A model generated the notes under the pieces. It did not search any database, had not been told where the DNA came from, and was given only the letters and a program-made list of their open reading frames with translations. The position numbers were made by a program, and so were the translations under genes. From contig CAJNOI010000060.1 of the NCBI GenBank assembly GCA_905250115.1, forward strand, positions 186,001 through 250,000: DNA of 64,000 nt. The letters are read 5' to 3'. Shown piece by piece: positions 11,408 through 24,434 of this stretch (the first letter of the stretch is position 1; each line of letters opens with the position of its first letter). The stretch comes from Adineta steineri. Its lineage: Eukaryota; Rotifera; Eurotatoria; Adinetida; Adinetidae.

Positions 11408-13524
11408 AATATAGTCTGGAATAAAAATTCGTACGAAATTCATTGTCTCCTAATCATACGAAGATTAAATGCTATTTTTACGTAAGGTAAATAATAAACT
11501 ATGCACGATAGTTATAGAATATTTCTTATAATAATACAAATAACTCAATGAATTACTAAGTATAAAAAAGAAAATATAAACTTCGTAAAAAGATTTTTCT
11601 AAATGAGATACAATTAAAATATTAACAGAATAATATTCCGCATGGAAAAATTATTTTCTTCTCATTCTTTTTTAATAATATGAAGATTTTATTATGAAAG
11701 TTTTCCTCTTCACTCATTGCTTTATTATCAATAAATAATTATTACATAGACAGCTTTTTATTTAAGGATATTTATACTGATGAGAACAAATAATATGATA
11801 CTTTAGAATTAATGAGAATGACAAAATAAGACTATAGACAAAGAAAGTGAACCCTCATGTGATATTTTGATGAGAAACATCGAAATATAGCGATAGAAAA
11901 TTTCTATTCCTGTATGTTAGACACCATATTTTAAAATATAGCTTTCATCTTCCGATTCGTTGTACCAGACACACATTGCTTCTAGTTGTTATATAACGAT
12001 GCACAATTAAATTTTATCTTTAGAAGAATTTTTTTTCCATCATAAGATAGATGAATTTATATTCATAGAATTAAATTGCTATAGAATAGACGTTAAAAGC
12101 TCTTATAAATTAATTTTAATTTTATTCGTAGTCTATAACAGGTCATATGATTTATTGTAATCATTTTTTCAAATGTCATATGACACACACAACAGTATCG
12201 CGACATTTATCATAAAAACATGTCTTTTGGTAGATGTCATATATATTTACACAATACATTAGATGAATTTAAACGATTTTATTTTGAATATTTAATATTG
12301 ATATATTTACATTAAAAAATCAAATAAAAATATACATAGAATTTTTTTCATAATCTAAAATCATCCTATCAACAGCAATGTACACGTGATGATTCGGCTT
12401 GTACCATGTGACTAAAAATGATTTTATTATTTTTAATGAAAAAATTACATAAGAAAATGTTTCATTTACATTTCACCATAATCTTTTAATTATCTAACTT
12501 AGTCTTACATTAGAAATTTAATAATCATCTCAATATCCGCTTATCTTTTAAATATCTTATCATATGACGTACCTACGAATATCATATGATTTATAATCAT
12601 TTCATTAGATGCCGTAGGTAGTTTCATTGGTATGCTAAATATTCCCTCGCTTTGTCTATTGAAGCAATAGTATTTTGATATTATACTACAATATTTTCTT
12701 GTTTTTATATTATTTTATGTAATAATATTCAACAAAAGCCTTATTTATGTATGTCAATTAGCTTTTGTGCATTTCTTTGTTTTTCGTACTACACGTTTCT
12801 TATGTCTTATTGCAAAATATTTTCGAATACTAACAGAAACAACAATAATAACTTCAAAATGTTTTCTCATCATAATTACAGTGATAAAATAACAAACAAT
12901 ATTAAGTATTAGATTACTATAATCAAGGTTGTTTACAGTTGACTACCTATTATCGTCTATATTGTAAACTATATTATTTATTTAGAAATAAAAATCAATA
13001 ACTTCATTAATATATGTCAGAAAATGATCTATTTGATATCGTATATTTAAAATAAAATTGTCATATACTACCTTGAATTACTCTTCTAATAACGAATATC
13101 AGTATATATGATAACATAGTATGTCTATAATGAAAAAGAATGTCAACGAAACCTTGAAATGAGTGTCTTTTCATTTAAAGTATGTTACTATTAAGATGTA
13201 AATAACACATGAATATTTAGCTTTTTTTTTGTCTATACATGCTCTTAATAGTAACAAAGAATTTCTGTCATGCACATGGTCACTATCTACTGTTAAGAGA
13301 TGAATACTGGATTAGTATTGATTCTCTTGAATATTTTTGCGTTCTTTTTAATAAAAAATAAAAATAATATATTCTATATACCAAAAAAACTAGTTCAAGT
13401 TTATTTTATTTCCTTTTTTTTTGTCTTCATACACATGTATATATTTTTTACCGCGTTCTTCTTCTCTTACTAATGGACGAAGACGTGATGCAAAGAACGA
13501 TAGTGTGATGAGATGATGATCATA

Positions 13525-13557
13525 GTAATAATAATAATAATAATAATATATATATAT
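13525..13557. repeat. AAT then TA microsatellite
   Basis: About seven AAT units run directly into a TA tract. Open frames across it code for poly-Tyr or poly-Ile and are artefacts. Confidence 0.7.
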
Positions 13558-13852
13558 AAAAATGAAGGAGACAAAGGACAATGTAAAGACAGAGAAGAAG
13601 GAAGACCGACAAGAAAGAAAGATGAACAGTTGGCACACAACAAATCAATCAATGAGAGAGAAAAAAAAATAAGCAGAAGTAACTAAACGAAAAAATAAAT
13701 GAACAATAACAGATGATGACAAAGACATAATACAAAGAAGGAAGAAGAAGAGATCTATAGACATTTGAACAAACGTTTTAAAAGATACATATAATTAAAG
13801 ACAAAAAAAAATAATAGGAACACACACACGCATACATGCACAATCAAATACA

Positions 13853-16724
13853 CTATGAACAGATCGTCGTACGATCAAAATCGAGCATAATCACTTTTGT
13901 ATCTTCAGTGCTATTCCGGCTTCCAGCAGCACATACTAATGCGGAATCTGTACATTTAATACGCCATACAACACCTAGAAAAACAAGATAAAGAAATATA
14001 AATTATTTATTTATTATATTATTTAAACTATTATCTATATAAATTGTTAAACGATTATTCAATTATTTTCTTATCAAAAACAAAATCCCTTGAATTTATT
14101 ATTAGTATATTTTTATCTTTTAGAGGTCAAGACATATTTAGTTTGTCATTTACGAAGCAGTTTACGCGTGAATAAATGAAGAATACTAAATTTTAGTATT
14201 CATTATGATAACAATAGTTTCGCATTAACTTCAATCTAAAGAATATCAAAAGATTTCCGATCTCTTCAATTTGCTCTGTCTCAAAAGATCTATTAATAGT
14301 AACTCATTTACTGAAATATTCTTCCCATTGTAAACTGACTGCATTTAAACATTTTTTTGCAATAAAACATGATGACTCTATTATATTTTTAGAATAGTAT
14401 ATTTCCTCTTACCTCCATTCCCAGTTGATTCAAGTGCAACAAGATTTCGAATGAAATCTCCTGTTTCTAAATCCCATAGTTTAACCGTTCCATCATCACC
14501 CGAACTCACAACATAATTCAGTACAACTTGAACCCATGTTACTGCTGATGCATGTTTATTACGTCCTAGAAAAATAAAGAAAAACAAAAATTAATTTATT
14601 CAAATAAAATTTTGTCTTACCAGCAAGCGTATGTAAACATTTCCCAGAATCAATATTCCAAATTTTTACAGTTGAATCTGCATTACCAGATACAAGAATA
14701 TTTCCACGCAATTGCATTCCACTTGTTAATGATAAATGACCAGTTAATTGATGTATACATGTACCTTGTTCAACATCCCATACACGAATCATACAATCCA
14801 ATGAACCGGATACAATATGTTTACCATCAAACTACAAAATATTAAATGATAAAAAGAAATTTTAAATTAATCGATAGATACATACGACAAGTGAATACAC
14901 TCGATTTGTATGGCCTTCTAGTGTATGTACACATCGTTCTTGATCAGGTAACCATACACGTATAGTATGATCATATGCACCTGATACAACGTATTTGCCA
15001 TTATAACAAACACATCGAACAGCTGCGGTATGACCACTTAGCATATGGAGACGTTCACCTGTACGAATATTCCAAACACTAAAATAAAGAAAAAAATTTT
15101 TTACTTAGATTCAATTTACAAAAAAACTAAATGTTATTACCGAACAGTTGCATCACGTGAACCGGATACAACAATATCACCATGTAACGCCAAACAACGT
15201 ACTGTTGATGTATGTCCATATAGTACATGCTGGCATATGCCCGTATTTATATTCCACACACGAATTGTTCGATCTGTACTTCCACTGACTATTAGATCAT
15301 CTGTCATTTCACTACACCATACTCCTCCATTATGTCCTACCAAGGTTTGTTCACACTAAAAATAAAATAATTTCAATTAATTTCAATAGAAAAACAAAAA
15401 CAAATTATCTTACTTGTCCAGTCGCTACTGACCAAATTTTTAAAGAATTATCATCTGAACCTGATACAATACGTTTTCCATCAAATTGTAAACAAGTTAT
15501 AACAAAATCTTCATGACCACGTAATACTAATGGCTCGGGTAATGGTTCACCATGTTGCCATACATATTCTAAATGTTTATGACAAGTATATGAACGTTTC
15601 CATTGATTATCAATTGTGTCATCAAATATTGTTGGTAATTGTTTTAATGGAATTGATTGTGTTTGACACAAACGTTTCCATAATAATATATCATTGCACG
15701 TTTCATACCAAGCACGACATGTACGTGATGCTCGTGCAACATCACTTGCTGGTAAATATTTTAATACATGTAATGCTAATTCTCGTGGAAGATCACGAAT
15801 AAAATCACGTTGAAAATATGGTTCTATTTGATTTTTAATATGATTTAATTGAAGAGTATTTGTTGAACATGTACGTATAAGTGCTTCTGTTGCTCGACTA
15901 CGATCATCATTTGACATAGCCAAAAATACTGATAACCAATTAATGACATCAGCTGATAGAGGCGGTGTGACAGGTGATGATGGAATCGATAGAGAATCAA
16001 TGGAATTTGACGAAGATAATGGAGTATTTAGACTAGTCGATGAAATTAAATTTAGATCAATCTGTTCTCGAAAATTACTAAATAAATAAAGCAAAAAAAC
16101 AATAATTAAATAAATATTAATTTATGTATTTAGTTATTAGAAGAGAAAAAAGAAATTATTTTATCAAACAATAGTATATGAAAGTAAAACTTGAGAATTA
16201 TAAGTTGTTACGACATTAACAAAAAACACACACCTATTGATCTTTGTCGTTTATTACACAGTGGCTGAATGTAGAAAGAGCATTAACTGACTTATTGTTT
16301 TTTAATCGTATAGTTGCTATAGTAAATTTTTCTCTTTTCTTTTCATTCGTAATACATAATTTACATTTTACGTCATCGATGCATTCCTCTCATTTTTAAA
16401 CGTTTCTTTGCATTATATACACAAGAAAAAGAAAAAAAAGAAAGAACACAATTCTTTACATTTCTCTTACCTGTTACAAAGACGTTTTGGATCATTAGTT
16501 GTAATAAGTGATTCTTCAATAGTTAATTGTCTTTTTCCAGGTGATCGTGGTTGTTGTAATATTGTACCGGTATAATCATTAAATATCTGAGTTGTTGTTG
16601 CTGTTGATATAAGATAATCATTATCATCGATATGATCTAATGATGATGGTGAACTTGATCGTTCTGGCGATGATAATAAACCAACAGAATCTGATGACAT
16701 ATCTAGAATAATTATAATATCCAT
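13853..16724 (-). CDS. FBXW7: F-box/WD-repeat protein 7 (SCF substrate receptor)
   Basis: Seven exons: 16724-16471, 16077-15414, 15355-15141, 15078-14886, 14831-14621, 14565-14413 and 13974-13853. They sum to 1812 bases (603 residues). The N-terminal third is disordered and Ser-rich. The F-box ([19 protein letters not shown]) and linker lie in exon 2. Eight WD40 blades follow, including [65 protein letters not shown] and [18 protein letters not shown]. The last exon has [20 protein letters not shown], the conserved FBXW7 terminus. The family binds phosphodegrons (cyclin E, Myc, Notch) and delivers them to SKP1-CUL1 for ubiquitination. The blade arginines expected to contact phosphate appear kept. 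The ATG at 16724 could be preceded by another exon. CDC34 lies 193 bases upstream on the same strand. Confidence 0.93.
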
Positions 16725-16917
16725 GTCAGCACCTTTAAATTTAGGAAAAAAAAAGAAAATTGCTTAGTTAATTTGTTTTTTGAAAATCTACAGAGAACAA
16801 AAGATACAATGAAGACGAAAGAAGAAAAGAGAGAAATGAAGTGAAGATATGCTCTTGATTGTACGACAAAAAGCGTTAACGTATGTCAAATTAAAATCAC
16901 AGTTTATTTATTTATTT

Positions 16918-17999
16918 TTAATCGCTGTCATTATATGATGCATCATCATCATCTCCACCCATATCAGCCATTTGTTCATCATCATCCTTAAGAAACAAAA
17001 AGAACAAATTAATTTATTATAATTTCTTATTTTTTAAATAACTTACATCAATTCCTAAATCATCATCATCTTCATGTGATAAAGAATTTGAATAGGATTT
17101 TTTATCATTTTTATTTCCAGCTGCACCAGCACGTGATGGTGCAACATAATCATCAAGCGTTTTAGGTATTGATATACCTTCCTGTTCAGCTACTAATTTT
17201 GATTCATTAACTTGTCGACGAATAATTGTTTCATATTCATTATCTTTATGTTCGTGAAATTTTCGATACATAATACTTTTATAAACGAAAAAAATCATTT
17301 AATTTAGTAACAAAAAAACAATTTACCTTGCATCGACATTAGCAGGGGATGAGCAATTAGGTTCATTTAATAAACTTATTATTGACATTAAAATTGTTCG
17401 AACATTTTGTGTAGGATTCCAACGTTCACTTGGATGTTCACCCGATTGAGGGTCTTCAGTGGGAGGATGAAGTATTGATATACATACTTCACCATTTCTA
17501 AAATAAATATTAATTTAAAAAAATATAAAAATTATTTTTCTTCATTTTTCTTTGTATGTAATTACTCATAAATATTTGGATGCCACATTTTCGTTAGAAA
17601 ACGAACCTATAAATAAAGAAAAATTTAATAATTAAAATATACAAAAAGAAGAAAAATTATCAAACTTTTGGTGGTGCAAATGGATAAGTTGTGGGGAATT
17701 CCATATCAGCTTTAAAATATCCACCTTCATACAGCGTTTCTGGTGGTCCGAAAATTCCAACTGAAATAATCGAATGAAAATTATTTATTTAAAAGAAAAA
17801 ACAAGATAATAATATTACCATGCCATTTATATAAATTAGAATCATCGTCAAGACTAACAGTAAAACCTTCAACAGGTTCTTTTTGTAATTTCGAATATTC
17901 AAGTTGAAGAGCTTTTATCGATGGAGAATTTGTTGTTCTTGATGAAGTATAATGAGATGTTGATGTTGTTAAACCGGATGTTTGTCTCGTTTGACTCAT
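16918..17999 (-). CDS. CDC34: Ubiquitin-conjugating enzyme E2 R (CDC34)
   Basis: Six exons, 17999-17819, 17760-17666, 17606-17566, 17497-17327, 17275-17047 and 16986-16918, give 261 residues. After a Ser/Thr-rich 25-residue lead comes the UBC fold: [55 protein letters not shown]. Then comes the active-site segment [11 protein letters not shown] with the catalytic Cys. The acidic-loop insertion [20 protein letters not shown] is diagnostic of the CDC34/UBE2R and UBE2G class. The acidic tail (DDDDLGID, then [15 protein letters not shown]) is the CDC34 tail that docks on the cullin basic canyon. It transfers ubiquitin for SCF ligases and builds K48 chains. It ends 193 bases before the start of FBXW7, a substrate receptor of the same complex. 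Confidence 0.93.
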
Positions 18000-19183
18000 T
18001 GGACTTTTTATTTTTTTATAAATTTAAAATCATGACAAATTTGAGAATCAATATTTTACTTAAAGAAAATCAATGATCTATAAGGCGCGCGCACTTATAA
18101 GATGCATAGACAGACACTCATACACACACACATACACGAGAATCGAGCAAAAACGATAGAAGGAGAAATAAACACGAATCGGACGGGATGATTAGAATGG
18201 AGCAACGAGAGAATAGTTTGATAGAGGACTCTCAGCCAATCATGGATTGATATTTATATAGATGTCATTATTTGAAGAGAAAAAAAACGTGATGTATAAA
18301 ACGTTACTCACGAGAATAATTAGGAAGTTTTGATTTCGAAATAAAATATTTTTCGTCGAGAATTATTTGTTTATTTTTCGCGGAATATGACGAAAGATTA
18401 CAACATTTTTATAATTCAATGAAAATCAGGGATATTTCCAAGATGAGTTTTTGTTCATAAGCTTATTCTTCAATTGCCATTATTATTAATAAGAAGAAAA
18501 AAAAAGTTGTTTAAACTAACTTAGAAGACTTTTAAGTCTAAAAAATCGAAGACTAATATGACTACTTTACAAATTCTTTCATCGTTATATCACATTTATA
18601 GAAATTGTTACTTTACAAAAAATTATTTTGTGTTCTTATGAAAATATTACTTACATAATATAAAAAAATCATTATTTTGTTTTGAGAAGATTTGTATTTT
18701 ATATTATCAGCAAATATTGAAATTCTTTATAAGGCAATATTTTTATTTTCATATTTATAAAAAAAAAATTATATCATTTGCTTTTACCTGAATCGATTAT
18801 TATCTTAAGATAATTTATTTTATAAATGAGTAAAAGCTTATGTTGATCAGATAAAAATGTACATGTCGTTTTCATCATATTTATATTTATTGAAATATAT
18901 TTCATAATCAAATAGAATAAATAAATTATTCATCCAACAAGAAATGATCTGGATCTATTTGGTTTTATATACATATAGAAAAGGAGCAAAAGCCAAAAAA
19001 TAAGAAGGCAAAGATACACAAAAAAAAATATGACTAGCAGTAAAGTATTTGTATGTGTGCACGCAGACAGAAAAAAAGAAGAAGAAGAAAAAAACATATC
19101 CTGATAAGAGATCCAATTAAAACGTTTTGTTTTAGATCATACAGATCTATATTATAGACATTATATAATCAATCAAGAAAAAA
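18000..19183. other. Intergenic spacer
   Basis: AT-rich. A GCGCGCGC-like stretch at about 18083-18090 and a CA-rich tract near 18120 lie 80-130 bases upstream of the CDC34 start and may belong to its promoter. No gene seen. Confidence 0.4.
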
Positions 19184-20117
19184 TTATTCGAGTAACCAAG
19201 GAAATGATTCAATAATATCTTTACGACGTTCACCGTAATCATAAAATAATTCTTCACCTATATCAATGTCACGTAATGCAACCAAAACAAGACGTGGTTG
19301 ATCTCGTACAACAAATACTTTTGGTTGACAATTGCTATTTTTTCGACTATGATTTATTAGACGACCTACATAAGAACAAAATTAATTTGTTTACATAAAT
19401 ATTTAAAAAATTTAATTTTTTTTGTACTATGATTTATACAGAGAACGTAATATAGAATTCTACTGATTAATTTATACTAACCAAGTCGATTTGTTTCTTC
19501 CGTTGCATCAACACAAAAAACTTTTTCACCCCATTTAAAATAATACATATAACATCCAATATTATGATTACGTCCATAGATATTTTCTCGTTGTTTAGCT
19601 TCAGCTTGTGTTAATAATTCTCCAGCATATTCGACAATATAGTCATTACGAAAAAATTTCTTTGTCGTATATACACCACGTCCTCGAACTGTTCCAGTAT
19701 GTCGTGCTTCTAAACCATCTTCACATCTTGTTTCAATAAATGAGTCAAATGATGTTGCTGATTTATATTTTGTTATACCTAATTGTTTACTTAGTTGACG
19801 TTTACTTCGACGTAATGTTAAAAGTGATTCATTATTATCATCATGTAAAACTTTCTTTGTTAGTTTAATAGACTTTTCACTAAGAAAATAAAGAGAAAAA
19901 AAAATATTTTTAAAAAAATAAAATAAAATAAATTTTATTATTTTTCTTATTACGTTTCAACAGGTACTTGTGGAGTTGACGGCGAGATTTCATCTTCAGG
20001 TATACATATATCAGGTGCAAATAAAAATTGACCTTTTAAAAGGCCTCCTTTTCTCAATCGATCAGATTTAACATTGGCAGATGATTGAAAACGTTTTGCT
20101 GGTCGAACAGGAATCAT
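19184..20117 (-). CDS. KMT5A: SET-domain histone H4 lysine-20 monomethyltransferase (PR-Set7/SETD8)
   Basis: Exons 20117-19954, 19879-19482 and 19365-19184 give 247 residues. A short basic N-terminal half precedes the SET domain. Visible SET motifs are GRGVYTTKKFFRNDYIVEYA, GCYMYYFKWGEKVFCVDATE, NRLGRLINHSR (the NHS cofactor motif) and GEELFYDYGERRKDIIESFPW at the very end. The order and the CYMYYF/CVDAT/RLINHS combination identify KMT5A, which monomethylates histone H4 Lys20 in chromatin and acts in cell cycle and genome stability. It is shorter than vertebrate copies (about 350-390 residues), with a reduced N-terminal region. The start is the first in-frame ATG; a further 5' exon cannot be excluded. 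FBXW7, CDC34 and KMT5A all lie on the minus strand. Confidence 0.92.
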
Positions 20118-23100
20118 CTATGATATTTATTAAAAGATTTTCATTGAGACATAACTTTAGTATTATTAGTAGTTATTTACATTAAAAATATTCATGTACG
20201 TAATTAAGCATTGATGACAATAAGAAGAATTTTTATTTTGACATCGAATGTTTTTTCGTCCTCTTTTATTTTTCTAGTAATTGGTTCGATAGTAACCATT
20301 GTAAAACTATTTATTAGAGGTCGCTTAGTAGCTGTTTTATCCGGTAAAGTTATTTTAATATTTATACGAGAATGCAAAACTAGATTGAATCTTTTAATTT
20401 GTGGATCTTGTCCTTTGAAAATATTCTGTTTTATGAAGAACTATTAACAACAGAGCTTATCAAGATCTAGTTGATACAAAGTTTTTTGGCGTTATAAAAG
20501 ACGTTTCAATTGATTCTAATTACTAACCGAATGTGTTCTTGTCATCCCTTGATGTTTGATTAATAATTCATAAATTAACAACGTTTAAAGATACAATTCT
20601 GATGAATACCAACCAACTCGAACTATATAGAATGTTGTAAAACCTATTGTAAGATACCTGAGTTTATTTTTGTCGCTATTTTCTCTTGTATCTCAAAGTC
20701 TTTCACTGTAAAATTTATCAAAGTAATAAAAATCTTTATTGATCCATTTATTTTACACAAATGGTGAGATTTAGAAAATGACGTGAAAGTTTTATTTATA
20801 GCAGAAAAAAATATAAAACATATTTTCGCATTGAATGTAAACTTATATATTCAGAATTTGTTGATTAAGAAAATCTTGATGAAATTTATTTATGTATCTT
20901 TTTAAGATTGCTATTCTATCCATTAGTATTATATCAACATTTTTAGAACAGTTCGTCTGCTTAAACATATCGATACAACAATAGACAAATTGGTAAAAGA
21001 AAATCTACAATGAAAATAAACATTTAACTATCAATGTTGTATATATATTTATATGATACATCGAATTGTATAAAATTTCATGTGTTCATAAGCTATTATT
21101 ATACTTTTTCTTTTTTTTTTCATTATGTTTAATCATTGTAATTCTATAATTGACTTTATTGAAGATCTTAAAATAGGTATTTTCTATCAACATAATATTG
21201 TGAAGTTACACATGAAACTAATTTATAATGACATTATGAATTGAATGTTTACTATTGTGTTAGATTATTCATGCTATCATCCGTTTCTTATGAAAATCCG
21301 GTTTCTCATTGGCATAATATTGTAGACATCACGTACTTTGTATGATTAACATTAAAATAAAATGTTCCTCTTTGTACTCTATTACTTCTCTTTGGTTGTT
21401 TTCATCATAAAATAATCTGAACTAATTCACCTTATAGAAGTCATACTATATATATATTTTCTTCTTTCTTTGTCATTTACAATTAGATTTTTCAATTAAG
21501 ATTGTCATCAACATAGTAACTGTTAATGTTATATTAAGAAAAAAAAATTTCCTATCATTACTAATTGATAATCATACTATGTTTATTATTCTTTCATAAA
21601 GTGATTTATTTTTGTAAGCTATATTGATATCATCACCTTATATCCTAATTGAATACAAACCATTTCGATGACATCTTTATTTCATTTAAATATATTATCA
21701 ATCATCATTTATCTAAGTACATTTACCTGATTGTCTATTTTAAACCATCATTCTTCTCTCATTTACATCTAATTGTATATTAAAAAATACAGCATGTTAA
21801 TAAGACAAGACTAAATTTTTCTATCATTGTTTAGTTATGTATATATAAGTAGATTGTTTTTAATGCCATACGGTTCTACACACACACACACCCTCAAACA
21901 GCCATATAATAATTAGTATGGAAGACAGACGACAGCGAATTTTTTTTTTCTAAGTTCTCCACCCTTTCCTCATCAACATTCGATTTTCACACATTTCACT
22001 AATAGGATTGTAACATGCAACTAACTTATGCATGCATATACCGGAAATTCTTAATAAAAAAGAGCGTTTCTCTTTCTTTTTCTATTCTTACAGCAACAGA
22101 AAAAATCATGGATAGATTTTAATCATCATATCATTGAGAATTAATTATTTCTTTTTCTTTTTTTTCGTTTTTTATTTCAAATGTCCTCATCATTCAATGT
22201 ACATATGTCCGATATAATGACAAGTCTATTTGGATAAGATAAGTATGTATCACATAGGTATATAGATTGATGTTTGAAAAAACAGACGATGAGTAAGTTA
22301 GCAGCAATTATCATCCATTAGAGAGTCGAGAGATTTCAATCGGACAGTAAAAGAAAAGAGTGAGTTAACAACCATTTTACCGCCATCACATTGTTACTGT
22401 GATTGAAAGTATGCCTTACGGCAACTGAACGAATGAACAAGTAAAAGTAAAGAGGAAAAAAAAAGAGAAGTGACTTGTCACTTGATCGCTAAAGAGAAAA
22501 TGGATAGTGGCATTCTGTCCACCCACTTGTCGTTACTTTTCTACCTGCATATCATCTAAGTTAATTTTTAGTTCGTGACTTATGTCTATTGATGATAGAT
22601 TAAAAACTAAATTCAACTTTCCCTTTCACTTTTAACATATCATCAGCACGTTTCATGATTGTCAATGTCATAAAGAGTATACAGATGGTTGATCGTGTCG
22701 AAATATGATCTCTGTTCAATGTTATTTGTTAGTTGAAATAAAGACATGTCGTTCGATCTACACATGAATCCATTATAAACAGCAGGATGTATTTTGTTCT
22801 CAGTAAGAATATAACTCAGACATTATCTCATTCAATTTTCCTTTGATGAACATATTGAGATACATATATACTTTTAATGGTATGATTTAATTGACTATTA
22901 TCTTATTTTTATAATCGAAGAAAATAGAAATCATCAGTGTTACTTATATCGAAAACAACAAAAAGAAAATCTAGGGGTCAAAGTATAATGATGTCATCCA
23001 ATGTTTTAACATCTTGCGATTGATCAAATCAATATATCGCAGTTGTATATGTATATATATATATATGTATATACTGCTTCTTTTGTTTATATATAAGAAG

Positions 23101-24434
23101 CGAAAGAGAAACGCTCGTTCATTCAAACAGGACGTGTTAATGGAGCTTGATGATGATTATGATGATCGGAGTACCCTGGAGCTTTTCTTGCTTCAGAGCT
23201 GCAACGACGACTACTACTACTACTACCACTTCTTGAACGTACGTCGAGATCAATGTTATACGACGTTTCCCCTTAAGGCAATGAGATGAAAGCTTTTTTT
23301 TTTGTTGCTCTATCGTTTTAGCCAGATGTAAAGGCGGAGCCGCTACTAAAATATCATACTCAGTCTATAGATTCCATATATAGATATACATATAAATGTA
23401 TTCGGCTGAGTAAATCAAAATACAAACAATGACATGGTTATTTAACACATGAACATTTTCGAAGAAGGTCAATAATATTAATAAAAAAAAAAAGAAATGC
23501 TGTCAATAAATTATTTACTTTTTTCATCATCAACAGCGATATGTTGTTGTTATTATTATCGAAAGAAGAATGTTAAACATTCCTCTCTTTTTTTTTAATA
23601 TTAAACTAAATCATTTATATACATTCTATCTGTTGCTGTTTTTTCACGCAAGTGTATACATACAAAAAAAAAAAAAGGTGCAAAACTAACATTGACCATA
23701 TGTCATACTATGAACAACACATTATACCTCAATGTATAGAAAGAGGTAGACTATGTTTTGTTTATATGTATTCTTGTCTAAATGAAATAATTGCTTTTCG
23801 ATCTCTATTCAAAGATAATAGATGAATGTCTCTTAATGGAAACTAATCGCACACCCAAACCTATTCGAAGGATAAACATAGTCGTTGCTGTTGTTGTTAT
23901 TGTCTTTCTTTTTTCTTTTTTTTTTCTTTTTGTTTCTTTTTACTTGTCACAATGACCTCCATCATCTTCATCCAGATTGAGTTTGATACTTAATGTATGA
24001 CGACGACGAGAAAAAAAATCTTCTTTCTCGCTTATGTTCATCGTTTGTTTCTTCAAAAAAAAAAAGAAAGAAACGGCAAGAAGAAGAAAAATGCTTGTTT
24101 GTCTGTATGCACTTCCAAACGATCGACCAATGAGAAAATGTTCCGCTCAGCCAACAGGAAACGGGAAGAGAATAATAATAATAATAATAATAATAACCAC
24201 TCTCCTCCCCTTTAGAAATGTCTAAAAGCAGCAGCAAGAAAAAAAACTATTATTTTCCATTCTTCGTTCCTAGTATAGCAAACACACAAAAAAAAAGAAT
24301 AGAAAGAAAGAAAGAAAAATCAACATTAACTAATATAGAGTTTTCCTTCTTTCTTTTTCTTAGTGTGATTCATTTTAATGAAATAAGAGAAAGAAATTCT
24401 TATACTATATACTTTGCTACAGATAATCGACATT
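20118..24434. promoter_or_regulatory. 4.3-kb gene-free region upstream of the Islet gene
   Basis: One of the longest stretches without a gene in the window. It precedes a developmental regulator, so long-range cis-regulation is a reasonable inference. It is AT-rich with T/A runs, a short TA tract near 23048-23068 and a block of more balanced composition at 23100-23290. A CCAAT box lies in GACCAATGAG at about 24124-24133, some 300 bases before the ATG, next to GC-richer DNA; this may be the core promoter. An AAT microsatellite follows at 24172-24198. Confidence 0.4.
24172..24198. repeat. AAT microsatellite
   Basis: Nine or so perfect AAT units in the 5' flank of the first Islet gene. Open frames through it encode poly-Asn, poly-Ile or poly-Tyr and are not genes. 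Confidence 0.8.

Larger units (their letters stand above)
10462..13852. other. 3.4-kb AT-rich spacer with few features
   Basis: No convincing coding exon. It contains an inverted-repeat-bounded block at 11186-11407, a short GACAAGCAAGCAAGCAAACA-type run at about 11343-11370, and AAT/TA microsatellites near 13525-13557. CAT-ATG/ATATGA motifs recur around 12140-12600. The 3' untranslated region of the FBXW7 gene lies at its right edge. Confidence 0.4.

Noticed and set aside
23968..24237. Frames with poly-Tyr, poly-Asn or poly-Ile near the Islet gene
   Set aside because: They are translations of an AAT microsatellite.
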